Assembly: GCA_027382625.1 (NCBI GenBank)
Contig: JAJKFJ010021707.1
Location: 55,165-119,164, forward strand
Direction: 5' to 3'
DNA: 64,000 bases
Origin: Tetmemena sp. SeJ-2015
Taxonomy: Eukaryota; Ciliophora; Spirotrichea; Sporadotrichida; Oxytrichidae
In this document: one piece after another, positions 58,155 to 64,000 of the stretch
Layout of the letters: each line of letters begins with the position of its first letter
How positions within the stretch are numbered: the first letter of the stretch is position 1
The notes under the pieces: model-generated
What the model saw: only the letters and a program-made list of their open reading frames with translations
What the model was told of the DNA's origin: nothing
The model's database searches: none
Program-made: the position numbers and the translations under genes

Positions 58155-58959
58155 GGGGGAACGGAAAGTGCACCCCACCATCTTTTTATAATAATTAGAT
58201 GAAAAAAATCCATTTAAGCCAAATCGTTAATAAACAGCAAAATAAAAGAATTTTAGTTAATAAAAATTTGATGAGGGTCAAAAATTTATGATTTCAAATT
58301 TTATGAATAACTAAAATTTCCTAGCTCTTTTTATTATGAATATAAGTATTACGAAAACTATTGGTTAATATGCATATTAATTATAATTCGCCGTTAAGTT
58401 TTTTTAAATGTGATTTGGCTGTTTTATCAAAAATTTTGCAATCTTAACTTGAATATTATTTAAAGAATAATCTGACAAGTTTAAATATAATAGACAAGAT
58501 CACTTTATCTGAAATTACATAAAATCACTACTACAAACTCATTGATAAGCTCTATAACATACTTTAGAGGATCTTAAAATTATTTGTACAACTTTTAAGA
58601 ATAATCATAACAGTTCATAGCCTGAATAAGTTCTCAAATAATCTAGCTATTAGGGGAGTTACTATACAGCAGATAACCTCTTTAAAAATAACTTAATATA
58701 AAGTAATGAAATGATACTTAGTTATTTTTTAGGAATAAAGCATAATCATAACATCAATTAGTCATCAATATTAAATTAAATAAATAATATTAATGTATCA
58801 TACCATAGAAAAGTTAAATTCGCAAAAATGACCCTCTTGGAATATTTAAAACCCAGAATTACTTAATTTTTTGGCATTTTTAGCTGATTTTGATAACATA
58901 TGGGCACTTTTATTGGTATTTTGTTCATATTTAGGGGGGTGTGCACTTCCGTCCCCCCC
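58155..58959. mobile_element. Inverted-repeat element, copy 2 (about 805 bp)
   Basis: Homologous along its length to 40844-41650, including the interior ATGATTTCAAATTTTATGAA and the right end GGTGTGCACTTCCGTCCCCC. The left terminus is eroded (GGGGGAACGGAAAGTGCACC). No clear 8-bp target duplication; TCACA occurs at both flanks (58141, 58960). It lies just upstream of the HEPN gene start. Confidence 0.78.
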
Positions 58960-58969
58960 TCACAACTTA

Positions 58970-60250
58970 AATTTAACTGTGTCTACAAATTCAATATGCT
59001 TCCACTCATTGAAATTAAATGTTACGATTAAGTAGACTCACCAAATAAATAGCTATTTTGCTATTAGGACAATTAATAAACAGCAAGAATAGCTAAAATG
59101 GAGATTTCAAATGCTACCCAGTAGGACCAAAATAATTAGAATAAAGCTGGTCAGAGACCTGAATTCTAGAACGATCCTTTCACAGCTTTGAAAGCAATTT
59201 TTTCTGTGTTTACGATTTGCTCACTAGTTCATTTTTAATAAATTGAATTTTATGATTCATTTCAACTGTTTCTTCTCTGGAAAAGTTTGGGATTAGTAAA
59301 TTCATCAGCAAATCGATGCAATAGTTCATCAATACAGCTGGCTCAATTATATTGTTCGACCCGCTTTGGCTTGCAATAATTTAAATTTATTTATTTTCGT
59401 TTGAAATTTATTCAAAATTTAAAAATATTAGCCAATTAAATTGGCTTCCCTTAATTATGAAATTCTTAATGTATGGGGAACAAAAGATAAAAAGCTCCAC
59501 TAAAATTAGTTAAACTTTATATCTTTACCAATTTTTTTGTAAAAAAGTTCATATGCCCATTTTTAAAATAAAATTAAAGAAGATAACTCATAATTTTACA
59601 AAACTTAAGACGAAAAATTTAATCAAATTTATCCAGATTTATAAATGGATCCTGAATTTTGCAATAAATATTTTGTGATTTTTTATTTAATTAATCTCTA
59701 ATCGATAGCAAAAAGATATTTTTATTCTAAAAATGGCAATTAAATTCCTTTAAGATATTTAAATACTTCAATAATAACTTTAGCATTATTTCAGGATTCC
59801 TCTCAGCTTATTCGTACTAAAAGTACAAAAATATTAACCATTAATATTTACATAGAGAAGTAAATTATTGTAATTTATTAGTTTGAATTAATTGTATATT
59901 ATAAAACAAATAAGCAAATCAATTTAATTTACTTAAGAGTTTGAATTGATAAAAATTAGATTTTTTTTTAAAAAATAGAAGACTTATTAGAATGAAAAGA
60001 TAAAATTAATAAGAATTTCTGATAGTAATATGTTATTAGCAAACACTTTTAAACTAATTTCTTAGACTTTGGTATACAATAAAAAAGTTCAAGGATTCTA
60101 AATACTTAAATTTTTTAAATTGGTGTGATATCATAAATCTTGTAGTTACTTAATCCGTTTTAGGGCAGTTATAAAATTAGTTTTCTTGTGATATAAATAA
60201 TTATTTTATTTCCTCAAAATTAATTAAAAATTCCGTTGGTAAAATTGTTA
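58970..60250. other. AT-rich interval, no gene recognised
   Basis: No conserved block or reading frame with protein character on either strand. Confidence 0.35.
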
Positions 60251-60258
60251 AGATTTAA

Positions 60259-60653
60259 AAGTAAAATCAAATAAGTGAATTGGATCGTGGGTTGTAGAAA
60301 TAAGATCAAACCCCAATTCTTAATTAGAGATGTAATTGAGGCTTTAATGATGAGATCAATGATTGGATAATAGAAATTAAAACTAATATTGATTGGTGTT
60401 TAATATAATGCTTAGAGATAAAATTAAAAACCTAATGTTTAATTGGATTACTCTATAGAGATCTGTGATAAACCAATGGGGTGTCATTATTTAATTAAAA
60501 CCTAATCTTTTCCTATTTAATAGTATTATAATCTCACCCCCACATTTTCTTTAAAGTCTGACAATATTCTTCTAGATGATGTTTCTAGCCTTTGAATTAA
60601 GATAAATCTAATTTCTACAACCCACGATCCAATTCACTTATTTGATTTTACTT
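60259..60653. mobile_element. 395-bp element with perfect 43-bp terminal inverted repeats
   Basis: The left repeat 60259-60301 (starts AAGTAAAATCAAATAAGTGA) is the exact reverse complement of 60611-60653. The interior is non-coding. No convincing target duplication seen. A non-autonomous DNA transposon is likely. It is unrelated to the 807-bp element. Confidence 0.78.
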
Positions 60654-61299
60654 GGGCACAGGAAGATTAAACAGCAGATATTGGAAGTTTTTATTACCTA
60701 GAGTTCTCAGCATTTATCCTGCTTACTTTATTCTGAACAAATAATTCTCAATTTTAAATTGTATTATAGTTGAAATAGGATAATTAAACAAAAGTCTAAA
60801 CTGAATTTTATTTTGATTGTAGAGAGTTCTAGTTTTCAGGCTATTACTTATCAGGTATTTTAGGCTATGATATGTTTCTAGATTTCAAAAGTTTAATTCC
60901 TTCTCATTAAAATATATAAATCCATTTTTCAAACTGAGACTATTTAGAGGCATGGCGAAGTTGACTTTTATTTCGTATTTGGTTTAGCATACGATAATTA
61001 GGCGCCAATCTTCAATAATCAACTATAGATAAAATAAACCACATCATACAAAATTACAAAATTCAAAAATCTATATACTAAACAGAATTGTTTTAAAGCT
61101 AAGAATGTAAAGATATCAGTTTTATTTAAGTTTCATAATCTCACCATTTTTAAAATAAATCTTTACCCTCTGATTTAACTTCATCAGTCTGGCATTCTTC
61201 AAAACCTATTTAAATAAATTAAAATTTACTCTTTATCATTAAGTTAAAGTATAAGTGAAAAATTAAATATAAATTGAAAATTATTTTAATAATTTACTT

Positions 61300-63060
61300 T
61301 TGAGAAAAAATAATCGACCTAGAAGTGAACTATAAACAATTTTCGCTATACTCATATGACCTAGATTTAAAGAATCTACAGTTATCATGGAAAGAAACTT
61401 CTTAATAGAATTTACTTAAGAAGTTCGAAGAAGTTTTCATTAATTATAAACAAGCAGATGAAGGAGGAGTCTCTTAAAAAAATTCTATCTTTTTGATTTA
61501 CTTAATTAAGAATGTATATTTTTAACTTAATATAGAAAATAAAATTTATATTATCTCTGATAGGCTAGAAAAAGATTCCCTCGCAAAATTCAATATGAGC
61601 TTACATGAATTTGATAAAGATATAATTTAATCATTGAATGAAAATTTATTTTTAAAGATAGAATAGAAATGTCGGCGAGGAAAAGTTTTAAAAATGAGAG
61701 AAGAAAAAAGTTAACAGACGCTCAACATAACAACCAAGAGATATTTTATTCTTAAAGTTTTTTAAATTTATTTAAGATAAAGATTCATAAGATATTGGGG
61801 GAGAACAATTTGCTTTTTTTGGTCTCCATTCCTTACTTTATTGCAGTGATTTTAGCAATAAGTTATGCTTTTGACAAGTTAGTTAACGCACCTTTATAAG
61901 GACACTTAAAGTAATGGTGTTCAAGGCAAAATTTTGATTCTAAGGCTTGGAAGGTAGCTTCAATAGCATTTTTAGTCCTTCTTTTAGCCTTATCTTGGTT
62001 AAATTATATTTAAAATCGTTTTAAAAATAAATTTATGGTTTGTCGCGATAGAAAACAGTTCTAAAAAGAGAGGCAAATGACAACAAGATCTTTTATTAGA
62101 GCTATATTTTAAATTATCGCAATTATTAATTTACTTTCTATTTGAAATCATGATGATAGAGATCTCAGATTTATTTTAATAAAAATAGTAGTTGTTATTC
62201 TGAACATATTTCAAAACTGTAAAGTGAATGATCCCACGTGGAAAGACTATCTAATTTAGGGGACCTTCTTTTCATCTTTCAGCAATAAATAAAGAAACTT
62301 GCATTCTCTTTACTACCCTAATATGTATTTTTGGCTAAGTGTGGTGACACCCTTTTACTTAGAGATAGTTTCCAAACTACCAAAACCCTTAAAATATGTA
62401 ACTAACTTGGGGGTATCTTATTTGGGCATTTTGGCGAATGAATATAAATACAATCTTCTTAGTAGAGAGTTCATTTAATAATTTTAAAACAGGTTTAAAA
62501 CATTGAGCTCCTTTAAGGTGTTGCTTTATTTTTGTCTAAATAAAATAGTGATTGATTCTTCTCATTTTGTGGTTCAAATTTTAAGCATAGCAGTCCTTTA
62601 CTTTCAACCTTTTCTCGGACTCCCAAAAAACTCACTAGACCTCTTGATTTATGGCTTTTTTAATTCATAAAATTTAAATGCTAATATTCCAAAATATATG
62701 GAGGAGGTATCTCTTCCAAATTTATTAAACATTATAGCTGGGTATTTTTACTTTTTTTATTTACAAAAGCATATGCTTTAAAATTACTGATATTACTTAC
62801 TTAAATATGAAGTATAAAATTGAATGAAATTATTATAAATTAAATTTAATGAGCTTAAATTATAAAAGTATTTAAGAGTTAAATTTAAAGTAAATGGCTC
62901 GCTTCCTTTGATTACATTTTTAATAATTCAACTCAGTGCAGGAAACAAATCTATTCTCATTCCTTTTTTCAAACTTATACCTCCTGTAAATTCATTCCAA
63001 TTTTTATTAGCTTACTCACCAACTATAAATTGTACATATTTTATTAATTATAAGTTCATA
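61300..63060 (+). CDS. Locus G: acyltransferase-3-like family member on plus strand, C-terminal block first
   Basis: A charged segment (LEKDSLAKFNMSLHEFDKDI, about 61570) and the family C-terminal span (YAFDKLVNAPLQGHLKQW, 61800-62030) come first. They are followed by an N-terminal-like block MTTRSFIRAIFQIIAIINLL (62078), VVVILNIFQNCK, FFSSFSNKQRNLHSLYYPNM, KLPKPLKYVTNLGVSYLG, YNLLSREFIQQFQ, LYFQPFLGLPKN and NGSLPLITFLIIQLSAGNKS (62890-62950). Many TAA/TAG are read as Gln. Three TGAs (near 62148, 62790 and 62820) fall in poorly conserved gaps and probably lie in IES. The SGFL and KRYFSF blocks were not found. Either a scrambled gene, or the end of one copy followed by a shortened second copy. 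Confidence 0.5.
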
Positions 63061-63679
63061 ATATATAATTATAATTAGATTTAGAAATCCAAGCTGATTA
63101 TTAGAAGTATGTATAAAAATAAAATTAGGGTTTGGAAGTCATCAATGAAGTTTACTGAGAGAATTTCTATTCAATATGATTCATTGATTATGAAAAAATT
63201 AAAAAGAAATCTTGGAAAGAAGAATTTTACTCCCATTCAAGGCAACCACGAATTCCTTTTAGCTCAGTTCCCTTGTAGAATCAAATAAACCCATTCTTAG
63301 TGTAGAATACTATTTTTAGAATAGCTAAAATTTACATTGAAGCACTCTTTGGCAAAATTCCAGACTCAGCTGGTGAGATGATAAGCTTTGAACACGATAA
63401 ATATCTTTCTCTTCTTTCACACTATCTTCCAGAACCACTTCACATTTACTATTTTAAAATAGGAATTAATATGCAGAGTTCTAAAAGTTCTTAAGAGAGC
63501 CACTCCTTTTAGATCAATTTGCTTTCAAAACTTTTCTCATAATCCAAGAAATTCTTATCCCTATGAGAGCCCTAATATCAATATTATAAGAGGAAGAGTC
63601 GCACTTTAAATTTTTGATAATTCAAATCGAGGAAGGTCTAGGATTTTATCCAATCTAAGTGAGCTCTGATTTAGAAAAT

Positions 63680-64000
63680 TAAAGTCATTGCCTTGCTTGC
63701 AAGTATTTGCATACGTTATTAGAAATAACCTTCAACTCGATGTTTCTCCATTCAATTAGTTTACAAGCTCTTTTTATCGGTATTGTCATTCCAACATTCA
63801 GTTCTATACTACCTATAAGAGTTGCTCTCAAGCAAAATCTTAATGATGCTATCTTGTTGCAAATAATTGTTTTATCAGAGAAGTAAGGTACAAGGTGTAT
63901 TTGTCAACATCTTGCAAAAGGGTTAGAAGAAGATAATTTAAAGAAAAGCTATATAACAGGACTAATTTCATTTGGTACTATTGCCAGCGTATATGGAATT
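63680..64000 (+). CDS. FtsX-like permease (ABC3 family), cut by right edge
   Basis: The plus-strand frame reads KYLHTLLEITFNSMFLHSIS, then LQALFIGIVIPTFSSILPIR and VALKQNLNDAILL, which fits the conserved FtsX/MacB-type segment (membrane helix, then P-I-x-x-AL-x-x-NL-x-D). It continues with HLAKGLEEDNLKKSYITGLI to the window end. Related protist proteins are membrane transport or lipoprotein-release-like permeases; function here unknown. Upstream DNA (63370-63670) is coding-like on the plus strand, but the frame was not settled. The gene follows locus G on the same strand. Confidence 0.5.

Noticed and set aside
61671..63400. UGA as tryptophan inferred from locus G
   Set aside because: The TGAs fall in poorly conserved stretches that are IES-sized gaps in paralogues, and Trp at conserved positions is always TGG here. 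Kept only as an open question.

Overview
The window looks like germline (micronuclear) DNA of a hypotrich/stichotrich ciliate. Three observations support this. (1) Conserved coding blocks read cleanly only if TAA and TAG are glutamine, and the clearest genes end in TGA. (2) Coding blocks are interrupted by AT-rich segments bounded by short direct repeats (pointers, 4-14 bp). Removing the segment plus one repeat copy restores the reading frame, as expected for internal eliminated sequences (IES) between macronuclear-destined segments (MDS). (3) Some coding blocks lie out of protein order (scrambled genes). The DNA is very AT-rich; no rRNA, tRNA or CRISPR was found.

Layout. 1-24.3 kb (minus strand): three tandem paralogues (A, cut by the left edge; B; C) of a multi-membrane-span protein that best fits the acyltransferase-3 family. 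All three share one scrambled architecture. A GNAT acetyltransferase gene (about 12.6-13.3 kb) lies inside the interval of paralogue B. 24.3-28.9 kb is mostly non-coding. 28.96-29.9 kb holds a coiled-coil gene. 31.4-38.2 kb holds two more family loci (H, I), a protein-kinase-like gene, a C2H2 zinc-finger gene and a GC-richer stretch with zinc-ligand motifs reminiscent of transposases. 40.3-41.7 kb holds a hairpin-rich GC island followed by an 807-bp inverted-repeat element. 42.0-45.4 kb holds another family member (D), whose C-terminal block sits between two middle blocks. 46.5-48.2 kb (plus) is a four-span membrane protein gene. 49.3-58.1 kb (minus) is a gene-rich cluster: two coiled-coil genes, an FHA-like gene, and an Swt1-like HEPN gene with a second copy of the inverted-repeat element about 30 bp upstream. 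59-61 kb contains a 395-bp element with perfect 43-bp terminal inverted repeats. 61.3-64 kb (plus) holds a last family locus (G) and the start of an FtsX-like permease.

Mobile DNA includes a roughly 115-bp tRNA-like SINE present twice with different 13-bp target duplications, the two inverted-repeat elements and a 330-bp snapback palindrome. The strongest result is the pointer-level reconstruction of loci A, B, C and D. The same tiny MDS is displaced in A, B and C, and in each case its reinsertion at matching pointers gives an uninterrupted conserved protein. All readings were done by eye, so single-base indels and some in-frame TGA codons remain unresolved.
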